From CAZHBD01 sp964530555 (GTDB lineage Bacteria > Patescibacteriota > Saccharimonadia > Saccharimonadales > AWTP1-31): a stretch of DNA of 50,389 nt. The notes under the pieces are model-generated. The model made no database searches. It saw nothing but the letters and a program-made list of their open reading frames with translations, and was not told where the DNA came from. Position numbers and translations under genes: made by a program. The number at the start of each line of letters is the position of its first letter. Within the stretch, counting starts at the first letter, position 1. Positions 16,752 through 25,926 of this stretch are shown in pieces. Where the stretch lies: positions 1 to 50,389 of the forward strand of contig CAZHBD010000003.1 in the NCBI GenBank assembly GCA_964530555.1, read 5' to 3'.

Positions 16752-18081
16752 GTGTGGCTCCCGTTTTGGTTTGCTGACTGGGCACAAGAGGCTTGGTATG
16801 AACTTTGAGGATTGATCGCACAAAAGCAGCGTCTTTCTCGAGCTGAGTGCGATCTACATTACACATCACACCGCGTATGATCAGCTTGCCGCCGTTAGTA
16901 CTGAGTAGTGCGGTGTCACCTGGCTTTGCCTGTTGGATCAAGCGATACATTGAGGGGTTTTGGCGCGCGGTATCGAAACCTTCAATTTTAGTAATCACGC
17001 CTTCAGTGTCGGGGTAGATATTGACCGTTGTACTGTAGGCAACTTGCTTGGTTGGCAGCTCTGGTTCCAGCCCGATTTTTACAAGGAACTCGTTGTAGGC
17101 ATGATCAACGCCATAGGACGCAAAGTAGACATCCTGACGGAGCCCACCAGCTCGTGGCCCCAACTCTACAATCTTCCATCCACTCTTAGTATGAAATAGC
17201 TCGACATGAGCGACGCACGAGCGAAGGCCGAGTGCGTGGATAGCTTGTTTAGCGGTGGCTTGCCCGTTGGCTTTTTCTCTAGCGGTCAACTCGACATAAC
17301 TGTCTGCCTGGTAGACGTAAAAGCCCGGCTTGCCCTGGGTATCAGCAGTTTTAGAGCGCAACAGCGGCAGCGACCAAACGGTGCCTGTATTATTCACGTA
17401 GGCATCGAGCGAATACATATCACCTTCTATAAACTCTTCAATAATAAAGCCCGGCTTACCTCGACCGGTATCACGGCTGTATATTGAATCCACTACCCGA
17501 AATCCATGCCGCAGCAGCTTCTTAAGCTCTTGCTTGTCATGAGCTTTTGAAACAAGCATCGAGGCAGCCAGACCGGTTGGCTTAATGATGACCGGGAACT
17601 GTAACTCCTCGCTTGCAGCCTGAACCGCTAGGTCAGAAAACGCATCAATGACAAAAGTCTTAGGGACCAAAGAGGCATCGTAACTCTCGAGCAATCGTCG
17701 CATCTCTGCCTTGTGTGTTGACCAGTCAAGCGAACTCTCTGTAGGGCCAAGCAGCTCAGGAACGAAGGGCAATAACTTCTTCAAAAATGGCTGATTGCGT
17801 TCTGAACTACAGGTCACAAATAGGAGCTGGCTTTCCATCGGCGCAACGAGCTCTTTAAGGGCGACATCGCTCGAAAAATCACACACAATTGTCTCGAATT
17901 GACCTTTTTTGTCAACCACATTACGGCCCTCTGCCTTAACCCATTTATCGAGCAAAATCATACCGTGCAGTGGTCGACGGAGGTGCTTTGAGAGCTTTTC
18001 CAGGGCATCGGCAAACTCTTGATCAAAATCATTCAAAAACAGGGCGATTGTGCGGTTTGGGTCAGTGGCTAATCTGCTCAT
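16744..18081 (-). CDS. ATP-grasp ligase-like protein, first copy
   Basis: A 445-residue paralogue of the following gene. The ATP-grasp core has VIIKPTGLAASMLV, IIEEFIEGDMYSLDAYV and IVELGPRAGGLRQD, so the lysine, hinge and metal-binding residues are kept. The N-terminal 160 residues are a Rossmann-like pre-ATP-grasp domain (RTIALFLNDFDQEF). TATAAT on the minus strand at 18091-18096, 9 nt before the ATG, marks a leaderless promoter. Tandem ATP-grasp pairs often add successive units to one product, or form a heteromer. The surroundings are cell-envelope genes. Confidence 0.82.
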   Translation of the reverse strand: MSRLATDPNRTIALFLNDFDQEFADALEKLSKHLRRPLHGMILLDKWVKAEGRNVVDKKGQFETIVCDFSSDVALKELVAPMESQLLFVTCSSERNQPFLKKLLPFVPELLGPTESSLDWSTHKAEMRRLLESYDASLVPKTFVIDAFSDLAVQAASEELQFPVIIKPTGLAASMLVSKAHDKQELKKLLRHGFRVVDSIYSRDTGRGKPGFIIEEFIEGDMYSLDAYVNNTGTVWSLPLLRSKTADTQGKPGFYVYQADSYVELTAREKANGQATAKQAIHALGLRSCVAHVELFHTKSGWKIVELGPRAGGLRQDVYFASYGVDHAYNEFLVKIGLEPELPTKQVAYSTTVNIYPDTEGVITKIEGFDTARQNPSMYRLIQQAKPGDTALLSTNGGKLIIRGVMCNVDRTQLEKDAAFVRSILKVHTKPLVPSQQTKTGATHE

Positions 18082-18161
18082 AAGCTAAAAATTATAAGTT
18101 GTCCTACGTTTGTAGGCTATTTGATATCTTTGTATGCTCAAAATCTATCGTAGGGACTGTC

Positions 18162-18236
18162 TGGCTGGGGAGGAGGGACTCGAACCCCCGAATGCTGGGA
18201 CCAAAACCCAGTGCCTTACCACTTGGCCACTCCCCA
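18162..18236 (-). tRNA. trnQ: tRNA-Gln (anticodon TTG)
   Basis: Read on the minus strand this folds as a complete tRNA. The acceptor stem is TGGGGAG with CTCCCCA, the anticodon stem CTGGG/CCCAG encloses the loop TTTTGGT, and the T arm is CGGGGGTTCGAGTCCC. Loop positions 34-36 read TTG, which decodes CAA/CAG glutamine. The discriminator is G and the CCA end is encoded (18162-18164). Confidence 0.96.
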
Positions 18237-18324
18237 TTGTTGTACTTGGTGTGAAACAGATAGATTTTAGCGTAAACGCAACTTTATTTCAATCTGATTA
18301 CTGCTTTCGTTATACTACAAGCAT

Positions 18325-19572
18325 ATGCGTGTTATTGAGCCACGAATGATGCCCCGTCCGGCTGTTCCCCGCTCGCGTCACTGGCTAACCAAATGGTTTG
18401 CGTGGTTTGGCGTGGTTATATTCGTCATCTACGCGATATTATTCGTCATCCGATTTACTCGTCCATTGCCGGTTTTGACGCCCGAGACTAGAAATATTGC
18501 CATCAACCCCGAATTAAAGGGTCTTAATTTGCCGCTCTACGGTCAGGTTGCTGTTGGCGCGGTTGGTTATGGCCAACTTGCTAAATCGGGTGATGACACA
18601 CCACGGCCGATGGCCAGTGTGGCCAAGGTAGTCACGGCGCTGGTAATTCTCGACAAAAAACCTTTGCAGCAAGGTCAACAAGGGCCAGCGCTGACCCTTG
18701 ATGACCAAGATGTATCCCTGTTTGAAGATTATCTCGCTCGAGGTGGATCAGTGGCCCGGGTGCAGGTTGGTGAGCAAATTAGCGAGTACCAGGCGTTACA
18801 GGCGCTTCTCTTGCCCTCAGCCAACAATATAGCTGATACCCTGGCACGCTGGGCTTACGGTTCGCAGGATGATTTTGTGCTCGCCGCAAATAAATACTTA
18901 ACCAGTCAAGGTCTGAAGCAAACATCTTTGGCGGATGCCAGTGGCTTCTCACCCAAGACTGTCAGCACAGCAAGCAATTTAATAAAGCTGGGTGAGTTAG
19001 CGCTTGCTAACCCTGTTGTAGCTGAAATTGCTGCTCAAAGTACGGCAGTCATACCGGTAGCCGGCGAGATTGTCAACGTCAATACTTTGCTGGGCAAAGA
19101 TGGTATCGATGGCATTAAAACTGGCAATACCGATGAAGCTGGCGGCTGTTTTCTAACGACGGTCCGCTACAAATATCAGTCGGGGAATGAAGTTCGACTT
19201 GTCGTGGCCGTTATGGGCGCCTCGACGCTGCAGCAAGCCATGGAAGATGCTCGAAAGCTGATTGGAACGGTCTCGTCGGACTTTGCAACTGTGTCTCTTC
19301 CGGCTGGGACGATCGTAGGATACTACAATGTACCCTGGGGACAACGACTGACCGTATCTACCAAGAGCGCCGTTTCGCTGTTTCGTTGGCAAGGAACCGC
19401 TGTACGTGGCGAGACGAGCCTGCCCCCCTCACAAGCTAATGACCTGCCGCAAAAACTTGGTTCGCTCAAAGTAACCAGTGGGCCAAATTCAGCGAGTGTA
19501 GCTTTGCAACTCGACAGTGTACCCTCGCAACCAAGCGTGATCTGGCGGGCGCGACGTGCCACCACGCTATAA
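18325..19572 (+). CDS. D-alanyl-D-alanine carboxypeptidase, S11 (DacA-like)
   Basis: A 415-residue penicillin-binding-type serine carboxypeptidase that trims the terminal D-Ala of peptidoglycan stems. It shows all three active-site motifs: SVAK (SxxK) near residue 97, SAN (SxN) near 169 and KTG near 262. An N-terminal membrane anchor spans residues about 25-47. TATACT at 18311-18316 lies 8 nt before the ATG, so the message is probably leaderless. Its stop codon TAA is part of the TATAAT box used by the next gene. Confidence 0.92.
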   Translation: MRVIEPRMMPRPAVPRSRHWLTKWFAWFGVVIFVIYAILFVIRFTRPLPVLTPETRNIAINPELKGLNLPLYGQVAVGAVGYGQLAKSGDDTPRPMASVAKVVTALVILDKKPLQQGQQGPALTLDDQDVSLFEDYLARGGSVARVQVGEQISEYQALQALLLPSANNIADTLARWAYGSQDDFVLAANKYLTSQGLKQTSLADASGFSPKTVSTASNLIKLGELALANPVVAEIAAQSTAVIPVAGEIVNVNTLLGKDGIDGIKTGNTDEAGGCFLTTVRYKYQSGNEVRLVVAVMGASTLQQAMEDARKLIGTVSSDFATVSLPAGTIVGYYNVPWGQRLTVSTKSAVSLFRWQGTAVRGETSLPPSQANDLPQKLGSLKVTSGPNSASVALQLDSVPSQPSVIWRARRATTL

Positions 19573-19579
19573 TAGTGAT

Positions 19580-20833
19580 ATGTATCCGTCTGCTTATCAC
19601 TTGCCTACTCCTCCAAAAGTGACTTGGCGAGCAAAACTGGGCGCATTGCTGTCTCGCTGGAGATACTATATTTGCGCTGCCGGCATATTGCTCACTGTCT
19701 TGATAATAGTCTTGCTGACGGGCGGTTCTGGCAGTCCGAAAAATGCCTCGCCCAACAAACAGAACGCAACCACCAAGGCAACAGAATCATCGCGCGTGCG
19801 GCTTATCGCTACCGGCGACACTATTGCGCATGATGTGCTCAATGCCCGAGCTAAACAGCCTAGCGGAGACTACGACTACTATCAGTTTATGAAACTGATG
19901 AAACCATACTTTGATAAGGCTGATGTGCGTTTTTGTAATCAAGCTGTTCCTGGTGGTGGCGAAAAATTTGGCATTAGTGGGTATCCTGTTTTCAATTCGC
20001 CACTGCAGGTCGCACGAGATCTTAATAGGCTGGGTTGTAACGTAGTTAATACTGGCACAAATCACACCTTTGATCGCGGTCAAGCAGTGATAGACGCTGA
20101 ACTTGACTACTGGGACACATTGCCCAATATGCTAGCGGTAGCAGGGGCTAATCGCACTGCCCAGGAACAGGCCAAGCCCCGGACTTTTACGGTCAAGGGT
20201 GTCAAGTTTGCTTTTTTGTCCTATACGACGTACAGCAATACTTCACCGGCCAATAGCTACGGTTTGAATGTGTTCGATGCCGCAACTGCTCAAAAAGACA
20301 TTACTGCAGCGCGACAATCAGCTGATATCGTTTTGGTGAGCATGCGTTGGGGCACTGAATATTCATCTAGCATTAATGACCACCAAAAACAACTGGCGCA
20401 ACAGCTTGCTGACTGGGGGGCGGATGTTGTGCTAGGACACGGGCCTCATGTCTTAGAGCCCGTTCAAAAACTCATCGGTAATGGTGGCCGACAAACACTA
20501 GTTTGGTATTCAATCGGTAATTTTTTAAATGCGCAAGAATCGATTGAGTCTTTAGTGAGTGGGTTAGTGGTGGTTGACATAGATATTAAGACAAAACAAA
20601 TCCAAGAACCTGCTTATTTACCGACGTATATGCACTATGAGTGGACAGCTGAGCAAAAAGCCAAGGAAGACTTGCTCGCTCGGCATGACTTCACGATAGT
20701 GCCGCTTGATCAAGCGACCTCACTGTTGGCTCGTTCTCAGAACAACACGACGGTAGCGGCTCAGACGCGACGTGTTACAGAACTGCTCAATACCAATACA
20801 AAAGTAAAAATGCTGACCTCTAAAACGTACTGA
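19580..20833 (+). CDS. CapA-like metallophosphatase-fold protein
   Basis: A 417-residue member of the CapA/PgsA family. After an N-terminal membrane anchor (residues about 30-52) come the family landmarks: RLIATGDTIAHD, VVNTGTNHTFDRG, VSMRWGTEY and VLGHGPHVLEP, then WYSIGNFL. Relatives take part in poly-gamma-glutamate or capsule work, and many have no proven activity. The start at 19580 lies 6 nt after TATAAT (19568-19573); an in-frame ATG 24 nt upstream lies before the probable transcription start. The convergent VanY-like gene begins its stop only 5 nt away. Confidence 0.88.
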   Translation: MYPSAYHLPTPPKVTWRAKLGALLSRWRYYICAAGILLTVLIIVLLTGGSGSPKNASPNKQNATTKATESSRVRLIATGDTIAHDVLNARAKQPSGDYDYYQFMKLMKPYFDKADVRFCNQAVPGGGEKFGISGYPVFNSPLQVARDLNRLGCNVVNTGTNHTFDRGQAVIDAELDYWDTLPNMLAVAGANRTAQEQAKPRTFTVKGVKFAFLSYTTYSNTSPANSYGLNVFDAATAQKDITAARQSADIVLVSMRWGTEYSSSINDHQKQLAQQLADWGADVVLGHGPHVLEPVQKLIGNGGRQTLVWYSIGNFLNAQESIESLVSGLVVVDIDIKTKQIQEPAYLPTYMHYEWTAEQKAKEDLLARHDFTIVPLDQATSLLARSQNNTTVAAQTRRVTELLNTNTKVKMLTSKTY

Positions 20834-20838
20834 AAACT

Positions 20839-21567
20839 CTAGTTCAGACCGAAAAACTCTTCCATGGTCTGACCGTTGCGGTGCAGTTCGGCCGCAAGTT
20901 TTTCGCCAACAAACCGAAGATGCCACGGCTCGTACTGATAGCCTGTACTGTCTTCCTTGCCCTTCAGATAACGAATAACAAAGCCATAGCGGTAGGCATT
21001 TTCGGCTAACCATTTGCCCGTTGGTGTATCACCAAAGCTCTGCACTAGCTCGCAGTTGGTATTGATTGCGCATACATCCATAGCCAGTCCGGTTTGGTGC
21101 TCACTTGTTCCAGGCTTAGCACTCGAGCGGTCGGCAGCCTCTTGTCCGTCACTTGCCACGTAGCCGTTGTAGAGCTGTCTCTGATACGCCTCGGACCTGT
21201 AGCCACTGGCCAGTACTAGTGGGACGTTCGCCTGCTGCGCGGCAGAAAACAACGCTTCAACTGATTCTGCTGCCGGCTTGCCGATGTGCATTTGTTCTGA
21301 GTCTTTGTTCAAACGCTGCGTTACGCTGGGTACAACCAGGTTTGCTGGTACATACCCACTTGGCAACGGTCGTTGTTTGTTGACTATCCACCACAGGCTG
21401 CCAGGTGTATCGATAGAGTATTCTTTTTTATTAAACACTGTTCCGGCGTTATTGCTTACAACGTTCGGTTTGCTAGATGGTGATCGCTGTGATGATTGCT
21501 GGTTAACACGCCATGCGGCAAACGCGATTGTCCCAAAAAGTGCTATAACAAGCAAAATACGTTTCAT
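20839..21567 (-). CDS. VanY-type D,D-carboxypeptidase (M15B)
   Basis: A 242-residue zinc peptidase that cleaves D-Ala-D-Ala. The N-terminus MKRILLVIALFGTIAFAAW is a signal anchor. The catalytic landmarks are present: SGYRSEAYQ, then GTSEHQTGLAMDV (His and Asp zinc ligands) and EPWHLRFVG (general base Glu and His ligand). I set the start at 21567, where TATACT on the minus strand (21562-proximal box at 21575-21580) lies 7 nt upstream. It is the second peptidoglycan carboxypeptidase in 3 kb, which suggests cell-wall trimming is a focus of this region. Confidence 0.92.
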   Translation of the reverse strand: MKRILLVIALFGTIAFAAWRVNQQSSQRSPSSKPNVVSNNAGTVFNKKEYSIDTPGSLWWIVNKQRPLPSGYVPANLVVPSVTQRLNKDSEQMHIGKPAAESVEALFSAAQQANVPLVLASGYRSEAYQRQLYNGYVASDGQEAADRSSAKPGTSEHQTGLAMDVCAINTNCELVQSFGDTPTGKWLAENAYRYGFVIRYLKGKEDSTGYQYEPWHLRFVGEKLAAELHRNGQTMEEFFGLN

Positions 21568-21643
21568 ACGAACTAGTATACACAACTTTTTTACCGGTTA
21601 CGCTTGCTAGCACGAATATCCATACCTTACAGTATGGGTAGCT

Positions 21644-22567
21644 ATGCCAACCGTCAAAGACCCCATCGACCTCATTGTGCCGCTATATATGAATGGTTTG
21701 CAGGGCCGCATGCTACGAATGCCTGCTCCACGCGGGCGCAAGCGCGAAATACTGTTTGTATATGGCCATCATTCGAGTCTTGAGCGATGGTCGGGCTTAC
21801 TGACGGTGTTGAACCGTTACGGTGCTGTCACAGCCCCGGATTTGCCTGGCTTCGGTGGTATGGAAAGTTTTTACAAGATTGGTGAGAAGCCTACCATTGA
21901 GCGACTAGCAGACTATCTTGCATCGTTTATTAAGCTGCGTTATCGACGAAAAAAATTTACCATTGTTGGGTTGTCGCTCGGCTTCGCCATTGCAACGCGC
22001 ATGCTCCAAAAATACCCCGAACTATCAAGTCGTGTCGACTTGCTTATCAGTGTTGTTGGCTTTGTGCATCATGAAGAATTTAAGTTTAAGCGACGCAACT
22101 ATTTATTGATGCGCTACGGCTCGAGCTTCTTTTCCAACCGGCTCCCTGCCTGGGTCTGTCAACATATCTTGATGCGTCCGATCTTCATTCGTACAATTTA
22201 TCGACTACAGTCGGATACCAATGCCAAGCTAAAGGATGCCGATACGGCCGAACGCGACAAACGAATCGACTTCGAAGTCGGTTTGTGGCGCAACAACGAT
22301 GTCAGAACCTACATGGAGACAGGATTGTCGATGCTAACCCTGGATCTTTGCAATGCTCAAGTCGACTTGCCAGTGACCCATATTGCGGTCTCGACAGATC
22401 GTTACTTTGATAACCATATTGTTGAGCAGCACTTAGGTGTGGTTTTTCGCAAATCTACTATTGTTCCGGCACGTATGCCAGCACATGCCCCAACAGTTAT
22501 TGCTGATGCCAAAGCGGCTGCCAGTATCATCCCGCCAAAAGTACGACGTATGCTAGCTGCTCGGTAA
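21644..22567 (+). CDS. Alpha/beta hydrolase
   Basis: A 307-residue alpha/beta-hydrolase fold protein. GHHSSLERWSGLL is the oxyanion loop region, DLPGFGG follows strand 4, and GLSLGF near residue 109 is the nucleophile elbow (G-x-S-x-G). A C-terminal HAP is a candidate for the catalytic histidine (HAPTVIADAK). It lies 20 nt before two GT4 genes, so a role in lipid or glycolipid turnover is possible. Substrate cannot be told from sequence. Confidence 0.82.
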   Translation: MPTVKDPIDLIVPLYMNGLQGRMLRMPAPRGRKREILFVYGHHSSLERWSGLLTVLNRYGAVTAPDLPGFGGMESFYKIGEKPTIERLADYLASFIKLRYRRKKFTIVGLSLGFAIATRMLQKYPELSSRVDLLISVVGFVHHEEFKFKRRNYLLMRYGSSFFSNRLPAWVCQHILMRPIFIRTIYRLQSDTNAKLKDADTAERDKRIDFEVGLWRNNDVRTYMETGLSMLTLDLCNAQVDLPVTHIAVSTDRYFDNHIVEQHLGVVFRKSTIVPARMPAHAPTVIADAKAAASIIPPKVRRMLAAR

Positions 22568-22587
22568 GGTCTGTTATACTGTCAGTC

Positions 22588-23709
22588 ATGAGAATCGGCA
22601 TGGTCTGCCCATATAATTACTTTCGACCAGGTGGTGTGCAGACCTGTATACGCGAGCTCAGCCAAGAGCTTCGTAAGCGAGGGCATTATGTTAAGGTGAT
22701 TGCTCCCAACCCGCGTCGCGATATTCCAAAAACGTTGGAACCGGACTTAATATTACTCGGCGGCTCGACGGAGTTTAATACCCCGTTTCACACGAAGGCA
22801 GACATTGGTATTGCTCGAAACACTGACGTAATTGATGACCTTTTTGCTCGTGAGAAATTTGATATCTTGCACGTACATGAGCCCGGCTTGCCGTTATACG
22901 GTGTGCAATTATTAGCTCGCTCCACGGCAAAAAACATTGGCACAATGCATGCCTCATTACCCGACAGCATGATCAGTAAATCATTCGAAAAACTTATGAC
23001 GCCGGTCGCTCGATATGTTGAGCCACGTCTTGATCGGGCAACGGCCGTTTCTGAAGTAGCCAAAGACATTTCGCTCGGTTACTCACCCGGTTTGGACATC
23101 GAGGTAATACCTAATGGCATCCGTTTGGACAAGTTTAAGCCTGTCGTGAATAAGTCGCCCAGACGCAGAAAAACGATATTATTTGTAGGCCGCCTCGAAA
23201 AACGCAAAGGTGCTAGTTACTTGCTGAAAGCGTATGCCGAACTCACAAAACAACGTACTGATATTGAACTTAAAATCGTTGGTGATGGCCGCTTACGGCC
23301 ACGTCTTGAGGCGTTGGTCGAGAAATATGGCATACCACATGTATCGTTTCTTGGTTTTGTCAGCGAGGCTAGGAAAATTAGTCTCATGCAAAAAGCGGAT
23401 ATCTTCTGTAGCCCTGCTCTGTATGGAGAAAGTTTTGGGATTGTGCTTCTGGAGGCCATGGCATGCGGGTCAGTTGTTGTTTGCGGCAACAATCCTGGTT
23501 ATGCTTCTGTCATGACGGGACGTGGTAAGTTAAGCCTGGTTGACCCGACATCGATTACTGAATTTAGCCATCGTCTTGAACTTCTGCTATACGACCAAGA
23601 GCTGCGTGCCTACTGGCTAGAATGGGCGCGTGGTTACGTCAGTCAGTTTGATTATCCTGCTATAGCCAAGCAGTATGAATCGGTGTATAAGCAGGCGCTT
23701 AAAAGCTGA
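22588..23709 (+). CDS. GT4-family glycosyltransferase, first of a pair
   Basis: A 373-residue GT-B enzyme. The N-terminal domain opens RIGMVCPYNYFRPGGVQTCI. The donor-binding domain has LFVGRLEKRKG near residue 195 and GESFGIVLLEAMACG (the E-x7-E motif) near 280. The closest general resemblance is to PimA-like phosphatidyl-myo-inositol mannosyltransferases, but specificity is a guess. TATACT at 22575-22580, 7 nt before the ATG, marks a leaderless start. The stop shares a base with the next start (TGATG). Confidence 0.88.
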   Translation: MRIGMVCPYNYFRPGGVQTCIRELSQELRKRGHYVKVIAPNPRRDIPKTLEPDLILLGGSTEFNTPFHTKADIGIARNTDVIDDLFAREKFDILHVHEPGLPLYGVQLLARSTAKNIGTMHASLPDSMISKSFEKLMTPVARYVEPRLDRATAVSEVAKDISLGYSPGLDIEVIPNGIRLDKFKPVVNKSPRRRKTILFVGRLEKRKGASYLLKAYAELTKQRTDIELKIVGDGRLRPRLEALVEKYGIPHVSFLGFVSEARKISLMQKADIFCSPALYGESFGIVLLEAMACGSVVVCGNNPGYASVMTGRGKLSLVDPTSITEFSHRLELLLYDQELRAYWLEWARGYVSQFDYPAIAKQYESVYKQALKS

Positions 23710-24830
23710 TGAAAGTTGGTTTCGTCCTCGACGATCGATTTGATGTCCAAGATGGTGTGCAACAATACACCAGAACCATAGGAGCCTGGCTTAGCGAGCA
23801 AGGACATGATGTGCGGTATTTGGTGGCGGGCGATTCTTCAGCGAATTCAGATGTATTAGTCCTGAGCAAGACAACAAATATTCGGTTCAACAAAAATCGC
23901 GTGCGCCTGGTCAAACCCATTTCTGTTTCCAGGGCATCTGCGACTCTGGAGCGTGAGCAGTTTGATGTTTTGCATGTTCAAATGCCTTACGCACCGTGGT
24001 TTGCCGGGCAGATCATTCGCGCCACCTCACCAAAGACGGCAATTGTCGGAACGTTTCATGTCGTACTCGACTCAAAGATGGCGGCGTTTGCATCGCGCGG
24101 TCTGCGGCCACTTTATGTCCCCACGCTTAAAAAGTTTTCAGCGATTTGTTCGGTCTCCGAAGCTGCGCGAGCATACTTACGTCAAAGTCTAGGTATTTCG
24201 AGTTGTATCATTCCTAATGCGGTTGCGGTCGAGCGTTTTATGCGTCAGCAAACAGCGAACCGGCAGCCTGGTAAGCACCGAATTGTGTTTCTGGGACGAC
24301 TCGTAGAGCGAAAAGGCGCCAAACACCTTATACGAGCCTTTGCACTGATGCCGGATCTCGATGGGCTAGAGCTTTATATTGTGGGGGACGGTCCTTTGCG
24401 TGCCAGCCTGGAAAAACTGAGTAAAGAACTGAACATTGAACAACATACACACTTTACGGGGAGTGTCTCTGAAGAGGAAAAAGCTGCCTATCTTCACTCT
24501 GCGAGTTTGGCGGTCTTCCCAGCGACCGGCGGTGAAAGTTTTGGCATTGTACTGATTGAAGCTATGGCGGCGGGTGCTGGCGTGGTGCTTGGTGGTGACA
24601 ACCCCGGATACGCGTGCGTGCTCGGAAAAAAATCAGCTACACTCTTTGCGCCAAGCAACCATCAGGGCCTTGCCCATTTGATGCAACGTATTCTAGCTGA
24701 TCCGACGCTTCAAACCGATCTACACAAACAACAGCAACAACTTGTCAAACGGTTTAGCGTTGAAACAGTTGGTCAAAATTTGCTGAAGTTTTATCGTCGC
24801 GCTATGAATACACCTCAAAAAGTGGCATAA
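23709..24830 (+). CDS. GT4-family glycosyltransferase, second of a pair
   Basis: A 373-residue GT-B enzyme with the same length and domain order as the preceding one: VGFVLDDRFDVQDGVQQYT at the N-terminus, FLGRLVERKGAKHL near residue 198 and GESFGIVLIEAMAAG near 278. The pair looks like an old tandem duplication. It is translationally coupled to the first gene (1-bp overlap), which suggests two successive sugar additions to one acceptor, probably a membrane lipid. Confidence 0.88.
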   Translation: MKVGFVLDDRFDVQDGVQQYTRTIGAWLSEQGHDVRYLVAGDSSANSDVLVLSKTTNIRFNKNRVRLVKPISVSRASATLEREQFDVLHVQMPYAPWFAGQIIRATSPKTAIVGTFHVVLDSKMAAFASRGLRPLYVPTLKKFSAICSVSEAARAYLRQSLGISSCIIPNAVAVERFMRQQTANRQPGKHRIVFLGRLVERKGAKHLIRAFALMPDLDGLELYIVGDGPLRASLEKLSKELNIEQHTHFTGSVSEEEKAAYLHSASLAVFPATGGESFGIVLIEAMAAGAGVVLGGDNPGYACVLGKKSATLFAPSNHQGLAHLMQRILADPTLQTDLHKQQQQLVKRFSVETVGQNLLKFYRRAMNTPQKVA

Positions 24831-24840
24831 TGCTTCTGAT

Positions 24841-25926
24841 ATGGCTGCTACCAAAGAAAAACTTGAGGTAACTATTTCCAACAGAACGGTTTTACGAGTG
24901 CTCGCGATGCTTATCTTTGCCTACTTGGGCGTGCGCGCTTTCGTCTCTCTGGCTCAGCCTATCACGCTAATTCTAATTGCCTTCTTTTTAGCTCTAGCAC
25001 TAAACCCGGCAGTTAGCTGGGTGTCACGGCGCTTACGTAGCAAAAATCGTTCACTGGCTACTGCTATTGCTTTCATAACGGTCTTGGTGTTACTTGTAAG
25101 TTTTTTCTCGGTCGTCATACCCCCGCTTGCTCGACAAGTTGGGGATTTTGTAAAGGATGTGCCGTCAACTGTACAAAACCTCAAGACGCAGGATTCGCCG
25201 GTGGGTCGAGGAGTGCGTCGCTATGGTTTAGACAATAAGCTTGATGAGTTTGCGCATGATTTTAGTCAGAAGATTGGTCCAAAGCCGATCTTAGACACGG
25301 CTGGAAGAGTCGGTGAGGTGCTAGTATCAACTCTGGCGGTGCTCGCCATGACATTTATGATGCTTAATGAAGGCCCCTCGTGGATGGAGCGACTCATGGC
25401 GTTGGTACCTGCGAATAAACGAGCTCATCGTCGCAAATTGTTAGCGCAGATGTACGGAATGGTAACGGGCTACGTGAACGGTCAGCTGATTATGGCGACT
25501 ATTGCAGCATCGTTTTTGTTGGTCATGCTATTGATTACCTCATCGCTATTAAACGTCTCTGTTAATGCTTTAGCGTTAGCCGGCATTATGGCGATTTTTG
25601 GTTTGATACCAATGATCGGCAACCCAATTGGTGCGGTAATTGTAGTAACCGCTTGCGTGCTCAGCTCATTCAACCTAGCAATCATCGTAGGCATCTACTT
25701 CTTAATTTACTTCCAGATTGAAAATATTACGCTGCAACCGTATATCCAGTCCAAGCAAAATGAATTAACGCCACTAACCGTCTTTGTCTCGGCGCTTATT
25801 GGCATCAGCTATGCTGGTATTATTGGTGCGCTCTTTGCTATTCCAGTAGCCGGGTGCCTGCGAATTGTTCTGATTGATTGGGCAACCAGCCGCGGCTATC
25901 TTCAGTCTACCGAACAGCCGGGCTAG
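24841..25926 (+). CDS. AI-2E-family transporter-like membrane protein
   Basis: A 361-residue protein with about eight hydrophobic segments. The layout matches PF01594: two N-terminal spans, a periplasmic helical stretch (about 95-160), then a C-terminal membrane block with QNELTPLTVFVSALIG and ALFAIPVAG. Family members are permeases of uncertain cargo; the AI-2 link holds for only a few. CATAAT at 24826-24831 lies 9 nt before the ATG, suggesting a leaderless start. The TAG stop shares the palindrome CTAG with the stop of convergent cysS. Confidence 0.88.
   Translation: MAATKEKLEVTISNRTVLRVLAMLIFAYLGVRAFVSLAQPITLILIAFFLALALNPAVSWVSRRLRSKNRSLATAIAFITVLVLLVSFFSVVIPPLARQVGDFVKDVPSTVQNLKTQDSPVGRGVRRYGLDNKLDEFAHDFSQKIGPKPILDTAGRVGEVLVSTLAVLAMTFMMLNEGPSWMERLMALVPANKRAHRRKLLAQMYGMVTGYVNGQLIMATIAASFLLVMLLITSSLLNVSVNALALAGIMAIFGLIPMIGNPIGAVIVVTACVLSSFNLAIIVGIYFLIYFQIENITLQPYIQSKQNELTPLTVFVSALIGISYAGIIGALFAIPVAGCLRIVLIDWATSRGYLQSTEQPG

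Noticed and set aside
21627..21644. Leaderless start for the alpha/beta hydrolase gene
   Set aside because: The nearest -10-like box (TATGGG) is poor and lies within a small palindrome, so I left this gene out of the leaderless list.
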